Source: Symbiodinium natans
Taxonomy: Eukaryota; Sar; Dinophyceae; Suessiales; Symbiodiniaceae
Assembly (NCBI GenBank): GCA_905221605.1
Contig: CAJNDS010000090.1
Coordinates: 124,001 to 188,000 of the forward strand
Direction of reading: 5' to 3'
DNA length: 64,000 nucleotides
Shown here: in pieces, positions 38,648 to 51,514 of the stretch
Position numbering within the stretch: the stretch's first letter is position 1
Layout: each line of letters begins with the position of its first letter
Program-made: the position numbers and the translations under genes
The notes under the pieces: generated by a model
The model's database searches: none
What the model was told of the DNA's origin: nothing
What the model saw: only the letters and a program-made list of their open reading frames with translations

Positions 38648-38989
38648 CTTTGCGTTTAGGATCTTTTCTGGGATCCTACAAGATGGCAGCATGCAGATTT
38701 GGAGTGCCATGTAGGTCTGGACATCCGACTCTGATTTTTGTCCGGCGCAGGCACGCGAATTCTCATGATCGAAAGGTCAGACCCCAAACCTAGACCTAGC
38801 CTAAGACCCTGACCCAAGTCACACTGAACACCGAGGCATTGGAGCTGAGAGAGAGGTTCAAACCCTTCGCAAGCAAGTGAAACCAGCGAGGCGTTTGCTC
38901 GCTTGGATGCCGCCGCTGCGAGTCCAAACCTCGAAATTGACAGGGCCGGTGGAGGTAGGAAGTTTACAGGCTCTGTTAACCTAACTGTC

Positions 38990-39250
38990 CCTGTACTGCC
39001 TCTTGTCAAGCGCATCTTCGTTTGAGCCCCTGCGTTTCCTCTGTCAAGCGACTGCATTCACAGCTTTCGCCCTGTGTTATTTCATTGTCAAGCAACTCAG
39101 CTTGCGGCCTTTCTGGGCTCCAATGGATTGTTGACTAAATTGTCTCTTTGTTTCCTCGTGTCAAGCGCCTGATTTGGTAGCTGTCTTTTGATGTAAATAA
39201 ACATCGTTAGCCGATTTTTCTCTCCAAGCGACTGAGAGCTCTGTTTGGGC
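38990..39250. repeat. Degenerate repeat with TGTCAAGCGACT words
   Basis: TGTCAAGCGCAT, TGTCAAGCGACTG, TGTCAAGCAACT, TGTCAAGCGCCTG and CCAAGCGACTG recur every 50-75 bp. The segment separates the coiled-coil gene from the PAN-like gene, so it may be intergenic or promoter-proximal. Confidence 0.55.
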
Positions 39251-39684
39251 GACAACGTGTTGTTTCCTTCATGGTCCCAAGTTAACAACACATGATTGCG
39301 AGTTTGCGGCCTTGTCTGGACCGCAATGTTTTAATATCAATCGACCCGGTGCTTAATCTTATCAAGAGAGTCCGAGGCTGGGCCACGGTGGTGTTAGCTC
39401 ACGGCACGCTCACACCCTTCAACATGCAAGCCAATCATTTCTCAAACCCTCAACTCCTCAACCTGAGAACCATACATCTGAACCTGCCACCGTCCACGGC
39501 CGTCCACCCTACCTCAAATTGAATCCACCAGCCCCCCGTCCCTTTAGAGAGCCAGCCTCGCATCGGCCCCGGGAATATTCGATGCCCTGGCAGCCTTGGA
39601 CTGCAGGGATTCTTTTTTATGGAAGCCTTGGAAGCAAAAGGGTGGCGCTTTTTCTTGCTGTTTCAAATACTTCGCTGTGTGGAG

Positions 39685-39762
39685 AGGGGGGGGGGGGCGG
39701 TGCATGGGGCATGGGGGTGTGGAGGGAGGAGGGGTGAGGCAGGCAAGGGGGGGGGGGGGTGG
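39685..39762. repeat. G-rich tracts
   Basis: Two G-runs with GGGCATGGGG spacers just downstream of the stop codon at 39815 (minus strand), in the 3' flank of the gene. Confidence 0.85.
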
Positions 39763-39814
39763 TGCGGCTGGGCAGGGCACGCGAGGGCACGTGGGAGTGG
39801 GACCAAAGTGGTTT

Positions 39815-42800
39815 CTACGCCAAGCAGCCAGCTTCTGTGCCGCAAAGAGCTTTGCATGCCTCGATGTCCACGGCTCCTTTGAAAACCTGAGGAAGGTTGA
39901 TAGAGTTTTGGGTTCGCTCAGTAAGGTGTGGTTGCAGACGACAACTCGTCTGAATGTGTGAGTCTGACCCTTGTCCGTCTGGAATGCATGTGGTTCAGGT
40001 TTTCGGCTTTTGTTGTGCGCGTGGAATTGGGAGAGCAGTGTCTGGTCTTTCTGGGCTCAGGCCTCCCAATGAACAACGTCGGCCAGGAGGCTCGGTAGTG
40101 CTCGGGAGCGTTGTCACTCTCCGAAGCACCGCGGCACGCGCGGCCCTTTCCATGTTTGGTGTTTGGATTTCTAGAAGACAATCAACTCCCAAAACCCCTA
40201 CCGCCCCACGCTCCAAAACCCCCGCCACCGCCCCGCTGCCTCCCAAAAACACCATCACACAACTCACAAAACCCACCAGTCCTAAACCCGCATAGCACCC
40301 TAAACCTCACTCCAATCTTCAGAAGCATTCTGAAGGAGGAAGAGCAGAGCATGACTTGTTGCCCCACCTGGGACCTCGTCGCTCTCAAGATCTCTCAGAG
40401 GGGAATGGGGGGAGGGGCATCCAGGCTCATGGGCTTTGGGCGCGCGTACATCCCAAAACGTCGCGGCCTCGCCACCATCGACCGCGCTGAAGGTGGGCAG
40501 CCGGTAGCGGTAGCCTGATCTTACAGTTCTTGGTGGTCCTCGGGACTTCAACATATCGAGAAATGAGCACTTACCTTGGTTTGAGAGTAGTGCTGTAAAG
40601 CTTTGGATTGAGGTAGGGCCCTGGGTCGGTCCTTCGAGATGTGTGTACGCGTGCATGCAGAAGAGTTTTGGGCTTGGGGCCTTAGAGTTGTTGGGGTGAT
40701 TAAACAAAGGCCAGGTCCCATTCCATGTCTCTTGGGGGGCCCACCGGCCCATTGGAGCCTCTCGATGCAGGGAAGTAGCAGGAGAAGCCGTTCAGCTTCT
40801 GCGCCGCGCCGATCGCCGCCTGATCTAGGGGCCCAAGACCATGCCGAACAAAAATCTGGACTCAACGACCCCAAACACCCCCCAACCCAAACTCTTGATC
40901 CCAAGGCCCCAATCGGTAAACCGGGCCTGCCAAAGCTCGCAGCGGCCGGGGGAGAACTCTACGCCACTGCAGCTGTCCGATGCCCGGCCTTGTGTTTGTT
41001 CGTTCAGGTTCTTTGCCTAGAGCTTTTAGGGCTTTGAAGGGCAGATCTAGAGGCATACAGAAGCCAAAGCAGCCACGATCATCATGATCCATGTTCTTCC
41101 CATTGTTCCCATTCTGCCAGGGCCCAAGCCTCCACCCCAAGCGTCCCGAACCCTCCACTCCAGGCCGTGGCGCACAGGTCCTGGCACTCCGCCAGGGTTC
41201 CAGCCTGTCGGACCGCGTAGAAGTCTGCCGAGTTCCTTGGGTCTCCCACGTCTCTGAGACATGTGCAAACCCTTCAGCCCGCACAATGCTGGAAGCCCGC
41301 TATGAACAACGAGCCCTCAACCATGCTCTGAACCTTTTCGCTGCCCCGACACACCAAAGCGTAAAGAGGCTTGGATCACCCGATCACCCCCCCCCCCCGC
41401 CCAGAACACGGAAGCGCTGGCTCCAAAATGCTCTCTCTTGGCTCACTGAACTCAGCTCTCGACGAACCTTTCAGGATCAGAGAAGTCCGAGATGCTGCTT
41501 TCGGTAGTTCCGGCAGGCGCGGTCCTGGCCGCCGTCCACGGGCAGGAACTGGAACTCTCCGGGCCCTGGTGACAGGGGAAACGGGGCTTAGAACTTGGGG
41601 CTGAAAAGATGAGATGGGCCTGGGGTTCAGGGCCTCCCAAGGCAACATAGTTTCAGTTTAGGCGGCTGTAGGTCAGGGTGGTTTAGCTGGAAGGAGTTTC
41701 CGACGTTGGGACTCATGGCCAAGACGTTACTGGTCGCCGCTCTTCGGTGTGTCTGGCAAGCCAGGTTCTGCCTGGGTTTCAGGGTTTCGGCGTCCTTTTG
41801 CGGCTAGCTTGAGGTTCGTGAGTTGGGAGGTTGCGGGTTTGGGTGGCTATCGGCGTCCAATCTTGCTATCAATGCATGCCGGAACAAAGAGCCAACAGAA
41901 TGCGAAGTGCACAAGGAATCCACAGTCGACGACTGCCTGACTAAAGATGGGGAAGTACAGTTTGGGCTGGTTTTTCGGATTTTTGCTTTCAACGACTTCC
42001 TGCCGGTGGCCGAAACACCAGCCCCTGGCAGCCCAAGGAATCCTGCAAACTTCCTACAGGCGCCTGGGCTCGACGTCGTCGACGTCACGGCAACGCTGGT
42101 GGTTGCCGTGGTCGCCGGCGTCGTCGATGACAGGGTCCTGTGATGTTTCGGCAAGAGCTTGTGGTTCATGGCTCTTCAGAGTTCGAGATTGAGGGCCTAA
42201 GGTTCGGGCGTAGAGCTGACATTCTTTTGAAAAAAGAAACATCCCTGAACCCTGAAAAGAAAATGCCGTAAAGCCTCAATGCTCGACCCCCTCCATGCTA
42301 AAACTCCAAACATTCCCGGACCCTCCCGCGCCTCACGCTGAAAGGGGGCCGGTACTCCTCGGGGCCGCAGTGCCTTGAAGCCACAGGCTCGTCGTAGAGC
42401 CAGGTGCAGGGTTTAGGTCTAGGTGGTTTAGGGTCCATTTTTGTCGTGGTTGTCTGTTGCAGTCCTTTCGCCACGTAAAGTGTGGATCCACCAGTGGCCA
42501 GGAACTATGAACCAGAGCCTGAGCCATTCCCGCGGACAGCTGTGATGCACCGGTTCTGGCGCGCATGAAGGGGTTTGCCTTGCTGGGCCATCCCAACGCC
42601 TACACAACTCCTGAACCCGTTCAATCGTTCAGGTGACTTCCTAAACGTCCTAAACCCCAAGCCCCAAATCTGAAGCCAGAGGGGCGGGTATGTGCTGGCG
42701 CTGCTGAAGGCACCCGCTGCATCCTCCCAGGGCCAACATGGCCAACAAGGCCAACATGCTCTTTGGAAGTTTTGGGGCTTTGGGGTTCGAGGGAGACATT

Positions 42801-43013
42801 TTGGTGGTTTAGGTTTCTTGGCTGGTCTGTGATGGGAACTTTCCGTAATTGGACGCTCTGGGTTCAGAAGTTTTGGAGTTTCAGCTTGAATGTTGGATGT
42901 CTCATCGCTTGTCCGCAATTTGGCAAACACGGAGAAGATGAGGGCGAATCCTGCAAACCATTCCTGCAATCGAATGCAATGCCCAGGGCTGCCACAGACG
43001 CAGAATTCTCCTG
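39815..43013 (-). CDS. Probable secreted protein with Thr/Ser linker and PAN/Apple-like cysteine segment
   Basis: Exons, 5' to 3': 43013-42951 (NSASVAALGIAFDCRNGLQ), about 42725-42675 (EDAAGAFSSASTYPPLWLQ), 42578-42492 (NPFMRARTGASQLSAGMAQA), 42387-42332 (ASRHCGPEEYRPPFS), 42137-42064 (STTPATTATTSVAVTSTTSS), 41556-41488 (FQFLPVDGGQDRACR), 41224 to about 41152 (FYAVRQAGTLAECQDLCAT), 40824 to about 40759 (AAQKLNGFSCYFPASRG), 40519-40375 (SGYRYRLPTFSAVDGGE), about 40146-40080 (NAPEHYRASWPTLFIG) and 39886-39815 (VFKGAVDIEACKALCGTEAG, stop TAG). The Thr-rich exon joins the VDGG exon, and that joins the FYAV exon, in matching phase 1. Thr/Ser linkers between modules and a TLxECxxLC motif suggest an extracellular protein with a PAN/Apple-type domain. 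No signal peptide was found because the 5' end is not resolved. Domain assignment is moderate; several boundaries are provisional. Confidence 0.6.
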
Positions 43014-43322
43014 CTGGGAATGCTTGGGATTTGGGGCATCTTATCATCACCGAAGTTTACAGTGATGCTCACATGGAAGAGTGGCTTCGGTCCTGTCGGT
43101 CCCCGAAGATTAGAACAGCATAGCCGCCCCATATCCTGGAGTCCAGCGTGGTGCTATAGAGCCCGTGGAGGGCTGTGTCAGATCTCTATGATTACGGATG
43201 AGGCTTGCAGATGCTCTGTTTTTTTTGCAGTTCTTGCAATGCTAGGTTCTGCAGCTGAGCTTGACGCGGTGAGGGTTCTTCGTTTTGGCGCTTTAGTGAA
43301 TGTAGAATCTTGTCGAGGAATA

Positions 43323-46300
43323 TCAAAGCCCCGTGTTTACAGGAACAGCTTCCCAAGTGCTCATGCTCCTTCGAGAGAGCGGGGAGTTGAGGCCCAGGCT
43401 CCCAAGGGGCTCTTTCTCGGGCATGGGTTTTGGAACGGGAATGTGCAACACACCATGTGAGGAAGGCGTGCAGCTCCCCAAGCCCACCCATTCACCAATC
43501 CCTTCCTCGCTTCCCGCTTGGTGTCGGGTATGAGGCTGTGCCCTTGGCCCTTTGCCGCATCGGGCGAGCTGCGATGACAAGGTGTGCCCCCACGGCCAGG
43601 ACCAAAAAATGTCTTCGCAAAGTTCGAGTTGAATGCATTCTGGCGGTGCTCACAGAGGCGTGTTGAAGTCAAATGAGTACAAAAACACACCGGCAACTCG
43701 GAAAGCCCGCTCCGGTGCAACGGCCAATTTGGGAAGGCCGTTTATCCATCTGCCCCCGAGTGCCTGGATTGCGAGAGGCCACCTTTCAGGCACCTGGTTT
43801 CAGGGGAGCCTATAAAGGCCTCAAGGCCTGAATCTACGTTCCTGGCCTGAAGCCGAGACCCTTAAAACCTGAAACCTTCAGGGCCTTAAAGGCTTGAAAC
43901 TTATCGAGATTATCTAAACCGCGCGGGTCTGTAGGCTACCTATCGCCAAGCTTGTTTTGGGCCTATTTTGTAGAGTAACTAGAAACGGCTTATACATGGA
44001 GTCAGGATTCTCCGGGCTGGCTCTCCAAGCTTCATAGAACATGTGGCCCTTAACGACCGAAACTAAGCCCAGCAAACCTGTTTAGGGCCTCAAGGCCTGA
44101 AGCTTTCCTGCTTGACTTTCTGCTGCAGCCAACTGCAGTTGGCCTGATTGAAAACATCCCCCAACAATGTAAATGTAACGGGCAACCCCAACAAACTGAG
44201 TTCGCAGAATATTTCGGAAGACTTGTGATTGTAGCGGGTGGCTCCATAAAACCTAGTGCAACCGTACGCGTCGACGACGCCTTTTTAGGGTTGAAACAAG
44301 GCTTGCCTTGAATCTGAGATTTGGGAGTGGCCGCCTGCTCCCCCGTAAAACTCAACCCTTGTGAGTCGGCTCACATGCTGGCCCAGTGGCGCCGCGCCCA
44401 TTGCAGGCCATGGGTTGAATCGCGACCAGATTCCCTGCAAAGCTTAAGCTTGAGCAAACAAGTTATTAAGAGTTGGCGCGGGGGCTGGCCGCCGCGAAAA
44501 CCTCAGAACCCCCACGCCCGACAGGGTATGCATACCTACGACTGACAAACGCGTGAGACAGTGCATGGACAAATAAGACCAATATGTTCGTTCGCCTATG
44601 AAAGTTGTGGGCCAGTCTCAAACAAGTCCCAACCCCGTCAATTCCCACTCCTGCATGTACCTCATCCCAACAGTTCTTGGGATTTGGAAGCAGGGTTTAA
44701 GGAGCTTATGTCGGGGCTCGCCATTTTGAAACCTGGGCTCCCGATTCTATCCACCCCCTGAAGAAACCACTAGTTACGGGCAGAGTCTCTTTTTTCCCCT
44801 GCAAAGGCCTGTGTGTGGAAAAACAAGAAATGCAGCGTGTCCCTTTCGATGTTGCCCCAGCTCGACTCGGCACCTGCAAACCGCGTGCGGACCTTGATGT
44901 ATCCGTATCATCTCTGAATCCCGAAAGCCCACAAAACACTCTGGACCATCGGCTGCCTCGTTGAGGATCACGGCATTGTGAGCGCTGCTACGCTTCCAGG
45001 CACTTACCTGCCACGGGGCCCACATGATGTCTCTGGTTCGGCAGGTGCAGGATTCAAGGCGCGGCTTTTGGATCCATGGATTCATGTACGTCTGGTTTAC
45101 TTTGGTCATGTCGGTCGTGTCGGTCGCGTCGGTCGCATGTCGTGTCAGGCGGTCGCGTTTCTTGTTGGACATGCCGGCCTGTCCGCGCCAACAGCCCCTT
45201 CGGATCGTGTCAGGCTGTTCGGGAAAGCCGAGCCGGCTATCGGAGGCGAATCCATTGCTCAAATCTCCACTTGGATTTCTGCGACACTTCTGGGACAGTG
45301 CAAGAAAATCCAAAGAATACCCGAAAAACGTGAACCCCTAGAGGATTTCTGAACCCCTTGAGGAGAAGCGGAAAGCTGAACACCTAACCCCAAGCCCTGG
45401 ACGTCAAACCCTACGGTGGCAGACCTGGCAGTGACCCTAAATCTTCCGATACCATACATTCACGCTTCAGAAAGCCCTTGGACCCCACAAAGCATTCAAA
45501 TCCAAGACCTTCATCCGATGACTAGTACGTGAACCCTATCACAGCTCAAACTTAAGCCCTCAACCCCAAACCCGAAACCCTACACCCTAAGGCCTAAACA
45601 CGTACCGCTGCTGCCATGTTTTAGGAAGTTTCGGGGACCGGTAGGGACTTTTTGGGCGTGGGGTTGAGGTGAGTCTATGCTTGACGGCGGACTTGCGTAA
45701 AAGCGCCGTGAAAAACTCGAAGGCTAACGCGTGTGCTTCGGTGTGAAGACCAGCGAAATACCAAAGAACAGCCACAGAGACCGAGTTGGCGGCACAGCTT
45801 GCGACTCTCAAGGCGCGAGACACGCATTGCACTATCACAGCTGTGCTCCGCAGAGCCTAGGGATCTTGGTGTGTTGTAGGACAGGCAACTCGTTTAGCGA
45901 CTCAGGAGTTCGAGAACAAGTTGAACTCATCATGACAAAAAGTGATGGAGGAGAGCTGGTAAGATATCAGACAATTCTAGCAAGGTATAGAGCAACGTTT
46001 GCCGCTGGGACCCTTTGGGAAAAGGATGGTCCATGTGTACAGATGAATACGGATCTTCTTTGCCCTCATGAAACATTCATCAGTACTCCATGACCAGATT
46101 GCAAAAACAGCACCTTGACTTTGGCTCTAGCCTCTAGCAGCCTGAGACTTCGCTCTTTGTCTGGTTGAAGAATCATCCGTATCCGCCCCTGCTTTCTCAC
46201 ATGTCGCGAAATTCTTTTTTCAGTCTTGGTTCTTGGATCCGGCCCCGTATCCCGCATTGAATATTGAACTTTGTTTCTCAGTATTCAAGCCCCAGATCCA

Positions 46301-49300
46301 AGATCCAACATTGCCACAAAGAAGTTTAGAGTCAATTTTGCCGGACCCGTATTGAATTCAGGGATCCAAGATTGCCTCCAAAAAAAACTCCGCGGCCATC
46401 TTGGATCTTGGATCCTGCCCCGTGTTGAAGACGGGATCTTGCGCGGATCCACGATTGCCTCCCAAACTCCGGTCCCGTATTTAATATTGATGTTGTTGTT
46501 CAACAGCGCAAGCCAAAAGCCCCAAAGCGCGCTCCAAAGCTCCAAAGCCACCAAAGCCCTAAAGTCCCAAAGCCTCGAAGCCCGAAATGTAACTCCCACA
46601 AAAGACCCACCGCCCAAGAAATCCCCAAACGACATGCCGACTACAACCGTCACGACGCACTGCCTCCCTAAACATTGACACCCGTCGAAAACCCTGGCCC
46701 TCAAACCCCAAGCATCCCGCCGCCGAGGCAGGAATGGCGGGGCCAGCGTAGGAGTTCTCCTTTGTAGTTGGGCTCGGAGGCTTCGGATCTATTCGGCTCT
46801 TAGGATCCTCCCTCGGATCTTGATGCGGTCCGCGCGCCTAGTTTGGAGACAAATGAAGGAATTTGGGAGCTTGGCGAGTCTGTTCAGCTTGAAGCTTTTT
46901 AGAGGATTGCAGCAGAATGAGTGTTCAAGGCTCAGGGGCCTTGAAGCTTCAGGATGAGTGCAGCTGAGTCCACTCAAAAGAGAGAGAGAGAGAGAGAGAC
47001 AGACAAAAACACTGGTTGCCTGGGGCCCTTCGAAACCGTAGGTACCGTACTATGAGCACCTCAAGCGAAAAGAGTTCAAGCCCTGAAACCTGAACCTTGT
47101 CCTGGACCCTAGATCTCTCTACCGAGCCTAAACTCTACGTGTCGAACCAAGGCCACGCCAAGCTAACTTCAGCCGAGCATCGTAGATGCTACCCCTGTAG
47201 GGAGACGGCCAGCAAGAGGTGATTTCGCGGCCCTTGTCCCACATACCTAGGCGGGACTTTCAGAAATTGCATGCCGTCATGAACCGACTTCCTTCCTAGG
47301 GACACATTATGGATCGGCACTGTCCATCATGCCTCACACTCAAGCCTATATAACCCCGACCGGCACAGATCAATTCTACCCCAGGCAAAGGAGCGGGGCG
47401 TAGAGCTTGGGGTTTACGTTTCACAGTTTACTGCAGCCTGCAAGCTCAGGCTCCATGTCTAGCGTCATTCTGCCATGTGACCTTTGCAAGGCGCCCAGCT
47501 ATGTCTCGACTCTTATCATCGCTATCACCGAAACAGCCCTCCCCAAACCAGATCCATGCGCTAAGAATCTGGCATGAAACAGGTCACAACAAGTCATCAG
47601 GGTCACAACGGCCGCCAAGGCGCACTCCGCCTGCGAGTGGTCCGAGGTGTAGCAGCAGCCAGAGCGCCAGTCCGGATAGCTCGGGGACCACGAGTGCATG
47701 TTGCACCCGCTCTCCCTTCTGAACCTGATGTCACGACAGCTCAAGGGCTGAAGGTCTAAGTGGGTGGGGTTTGTTTTGGGCTGAAGCGAAGGTTGTTAGC
47801 GATCGGCACTAGAATTACTGCAGTGTCAGTTCCGGGCTCCGTCAAGTTTCTCCCCCGCGGTAGAGGACCATGACCACCACTAGTCTGTTCAAGAGAGTAC
47901 CAAGGCAAGACTCTTGCAGACCTTTTGTTTTGGGGGGGAAAGATCTGCACAAGCGGGTGGCTTCCAAAATCCAGGTCCTCGCTTATTGAGGTCCCTGTTA
48001 TGTCTGCCGAGCGGCTCATTGAGGTCTTTCACGTGCGCGAAGGCAACCTGAGTCGTCGACGGAGAGGGAAGTCTTCAGCCACGCGGCTCTCCGAAAATCC
48101 CGAGCTGAGCCAAGCTGAGCCAAGCTGAGCCTTGAAAGCCTGAAACTTTGAAACTTGCATGGATGAAGATGATGAAGACCGTCCCAGCCACGGCCATCAG
48201 AGCGGGCGAGATCTCGCCAGGGTCCAGGCCTTTTGAGCGTCGGTAGCCTGGCCATCCATGGGTTTTGGATTTGGTCCACGGACCATCGGGCCGAGTTACA
48301 TAGACCTCCAGGCTTTGAGAGGCATCAACTTACGTAGAGAATTTTGCCTTAACATGCATGGCATGTGTGGTCATGCACAAGACCCTCCGCCATCCTGCGC
48401 CTTGGATTTCACAATTTGAAAGTTAGACAAGATTATGATTCATATGCCCCCTCCATACTCGGCGCATGTGATAACTAAAGATCGAAAGAACTCTTAAGCT
48501 GCCTTAAACTCCCGAACCCAACACTCGGAGCCTCCCATCACGTGGGGCACGAACCCTACCACAGACAGCCAGGCAGCTGTTGATGGAGGCCAGCAACTCC
48601 AGAGCGTCCCTGACCTCCTGCACAAGCAGAGGACGAGCATCAAAGCCCTGAACCTGAACAACCCCCCTGGCCGTGAACTCCGAAATTCGAAAATTCCTCC
48701 TCTGAATCCTGCGCCGACTAGAACATGCAACACTCAACACACTTCTGGATAGTTTATGGATTAAATTGGATTCAAGAGGGCCCACTGTTTTAGACGCCCA
48801 TCAACAATTTGTTTTGCCCCGGCATGCTTGTCGACCCCCTCTCTACTTGGATAAGGTTCTCTTGCTGGCGATCATGCTTGCCCCTCAAAGCGAACGTCCC
48901 ACGACGCATGATTTGACCTCCCAAACAGACTGTGCTAAAACCTTCGACAGATTCTCTTGAGCCCCTCCCCCCCTTCTCCGCCCACCCCTCCAATGCGGGA
49001 GAGTCCCCTGCCGCATTCGAGTCCATTGGCAAGCCAAAGTCCAGCCAGGTACCAGCAGAAACATATGTTTATCATATAAAGATTCAGCGATCACTTATTT
49101 GCGTGCGTTTTCCCGGACCCTTTCTCCAAAATCCTCCGAATCTTAGGGCAAACCGATCCGGGGCTACCCCAGTTATTCATCTTCTCTCCTTGGAGAGATA
49201 GTATAAGCATAAAGACGCGAGCCCATAATAAAGATCTTTTCGCGGGCTCGCAAACATTGCGTTCGCACAACTAAGACTAGCGTGCGTCACTCACTCCATT

Positions 49301-50218
49301 CATGACTTACGTAGTATGATGACTGTGCTAACCTTTGATCTGTGAAGTCATTACGAAGGAGGTAGCGATGGAGGCACTCCGGAGCCTTCTTGCTCCTGGC
49401 TTTTCTAAAGTGTCCAAAACATTTCGAAACCGAAGCCCCGGAGCCTACAGTAGACCATCCCGATGTTCAGTCTCAACCTGGATCCTGCAAATCCTATTCT
49501 AAACGACACGTCCAAGTTCCTGAGTGCCTATATGTGCCCGCTGCAACACCGCACAACTTAAGCAAAAGGGGATCCTCAGAGTCAGCACTGTGCGACTTGC
49601 CCACGGACTGGACTTTGGACATCTGGATCATCCTTGGAGCCGCACCAATATCTCCCAGGAGTTCAGAGCTTAATTGGCATAGCGGCATATCGCGTTGGTG
49701 CCAACTCCGACTTTAGAACGTTTAGGATGATGCAACTGAGGGTTTCAGCGGGTTGCACTTCGACTTGTGTAGCCCTGTCTCCTGTGGTGCATCGACTACC
49801 ATCTGCAAACGTGCATCGACTTACATCTGCATGTTGACATGGTATAAGCCCCTCATCTAGGTTAATTGTGGTTATGATCGGCCCGGTGTTGTAGCACACC
49901 CGCACCCACAGCGAGAGTCAACGGCCCGCTCGTCAACGCCCGGCGAGCTGGCGGGCTGGGGCCAGAGGCCTGCGGACCAACCCGGCAGGTGGACCTCGGG
50001 AAGTGCTGTTGGGGAAAGCAGGCGTCCATGCAATCTGTTGATTGTTCAAAGGTGTCTGTTGGCGCGCGTTGGTATGTTGAGACCCGGGTTGAGGCTGAGT
50101 GTTCGCCCCTGGGGCTTTGGATCCCCAAGCCCACCTGCTGCAGGAAGCATCGGCGGACAGCTCCCCCGTCACTTCTCCAAGGACCCAAGGGCCATGCAGC
50201 CAACACCAGAGCAACCAC
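43323..50218 (-). CDS. Candidate multi-exon coding region, product unknown
   Basis: Minus-strand segments with protein-like frames. 43515-43323 ends at a stop and reads PVPKPMPEKEPLGSLGLN. 44143-44097 is a coil, QLQLAAAESQAGKLQ. Parts of 44774-45313 read HNAVILNE and MSNKKRDRLTRHATDATDTT. 46257-46066 reads QPDKERSLRLLEARAKVKVL. 47744-47499 has two competing frames, one hydrophobic (LSGLALWLLLHLG), one Cys-rich (WSPSYPDWRSGCCYTSDHSQ). 48019-47756 is an 87-codon frame. 48617-48560 is EVRDALELLASINSCLAVC, with a GTGCAG acceptor and TGTG|GTAGGG donor. About 49688-49494 reads LLGDIGAAPRMIQMSKVQSV. GC-rich frames lie at 49862-50218. Individual exons such as 48617-48560 are good; I cannot show that they belong to one gene, and several may be spurious. 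Confidence 0.4.
44128..44143. repeat. 16-bp perfect palindrome at an exon start
   Basis: GCCAACTGCAGTTGGC is self-complementary and forms the first 16 bases of the coil exon beginning at 44143 (minus strand), directly after its CAG acceptor. Confidence 0.75.
46238..46494. repeat. Cluster of GATCCAAGAT and CCCGTATTGAATATTGA elements
   Basis: Four copies of a CCCGTATTGAATATTGA-like word alternate with GGATCCAAGATTGCC words on plus and GGCCATCTTGGATCTTGG on minus. The GATCCAAGATCC part is shared with the inverted repeat at 37.95 kb, so this is a dispersed family, possibly a small inverted-repeat transposon. Confidence 0.65.
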
Positions 50219-50239
50219 GGCAAAGCCGAGGCGGGCATG

Positions 50240-51514
50240 GCTGCAAACTACTCAGAACATGAACAGGGTTCGGTCGAGCACCACCGTGTCAAGAGACGTT
50301 TTTGCGGGACCGACACGATGCAAAGCTCAATACACCATGAACCTCGGGATCGTTGACCTGGAAGACTTTACAACGTTATGCGACTTTGAGCCTATGCCCT
50401 GTCACTCCCGTCCGCGCTCAGATTTTGTCAAGCCCTGCGCGACCCATGTTTAGAGCCATCACGCAGAGCTGCGAAGCGGCAAAGTTTGGCACGTCAACTC
50501 TGCAAGCTCATGGAGTAGAGAATCGCCACTGTGTGGACACCTGTGGGAACCTTGCCAAGCATTCAGACCTGCAAGTCTTGATGTAATTGCCGCATGTTAC
50601 GGATCCCGAACCAGATATGCACGGCATAGTGGGTACAGCTGCACGGAGGCATCTTGGACTGCCTCAAGAAGCTCCTGTGATTCAGCACCTCACCTCTCTA
50701 CCACCATTCGATACTCGAGCTTGATGCACGTGCGAGAGCAAGAGCAACAGTATTATTGCGGACGGAGTGTCATGACCTCGTCTTCTGTCAAGAACTGTGG
50801 TAATTCGGTGATCCTATCATGCAATCGTGTCCCTCATGCAAAATGCTGCGCTTTCTCGCCGCTGAACCATCGCTGTCAGCGGCAATGTCTAGAACCCTAC
50901 ACCGCCCCCCGAGACTCTGTCGCGCCAACCAGCCCTCTAAACCCCACCATCTAAATTGGGCTTAGGGCTCAAGGGCCACATTATGCCACATTGACCAGCA
51001 CATGATGACATAGGAGTACTAGGTGAACGCCTGGAAAGCGCAGTCATCAACATATCCTGGCACTTTTTTTCTTTTCAATCCATACAGCCGAATCTTTCAA
51101 CTGAGGATACATCGGCCTGGACACTAGCCGAATCTTTCAACTGATGACGTGCCGGTCTGGACACCAGCCCGCCCAGAGTCTTTATGCGACATTCAAAACC
51201 CTAAATCCTAAACTCTGCAGCCCTACGTCCTAGCCCCAGTACCGCTGGCCATGCCTGCCAGAAGCCTGGAAGACAAAATCCCCAATTTGGTCCCAGCTCT
51301 CAAGCCCTTCAACCCCCAATCCATCAAATCCAAGCCTCCCAAACCTTAAGCCCGAAAACTGTTCGCTACACCTACCTCACAGGAGCCGGCGCAGGCGCAG
51401 GCGCCTCGCCAAGATGGACTCAGCCCATAGGTGCAGGCGATTTTGGGGCTAGAATAAATTACCTCAAGCATGCAAACACAAAGGCCCACAAAAAAATTTG
51501 AGTGTTTCGGACTA
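50240..51514. other. No recognised gene; one plus-strand ORF
   Basis: A plus-strand frame ending at 50453 reads TMNLGIVDLEDFTTLCDFEP. It is the most protein-like plus ORF in the window, but lacks support from splice sites or a known domain. The rest shows CCCTAAA-like words and a repeated CAACTGATGAC segment (51080-51150, two copies of AGCCGAATCTTTCAACTGA). Confidence 0.35.

Noticed and set aside
41823-42143. Plus-strand ORF ending in VTATLVVAVVAGVVDDRVL
   Set aside because: It is antisense to the Thr/Ser linker exon 42137-42064, whose splice phases match its neighbours; Val/Ala-rich antisense of Thr-rich codons is expected.
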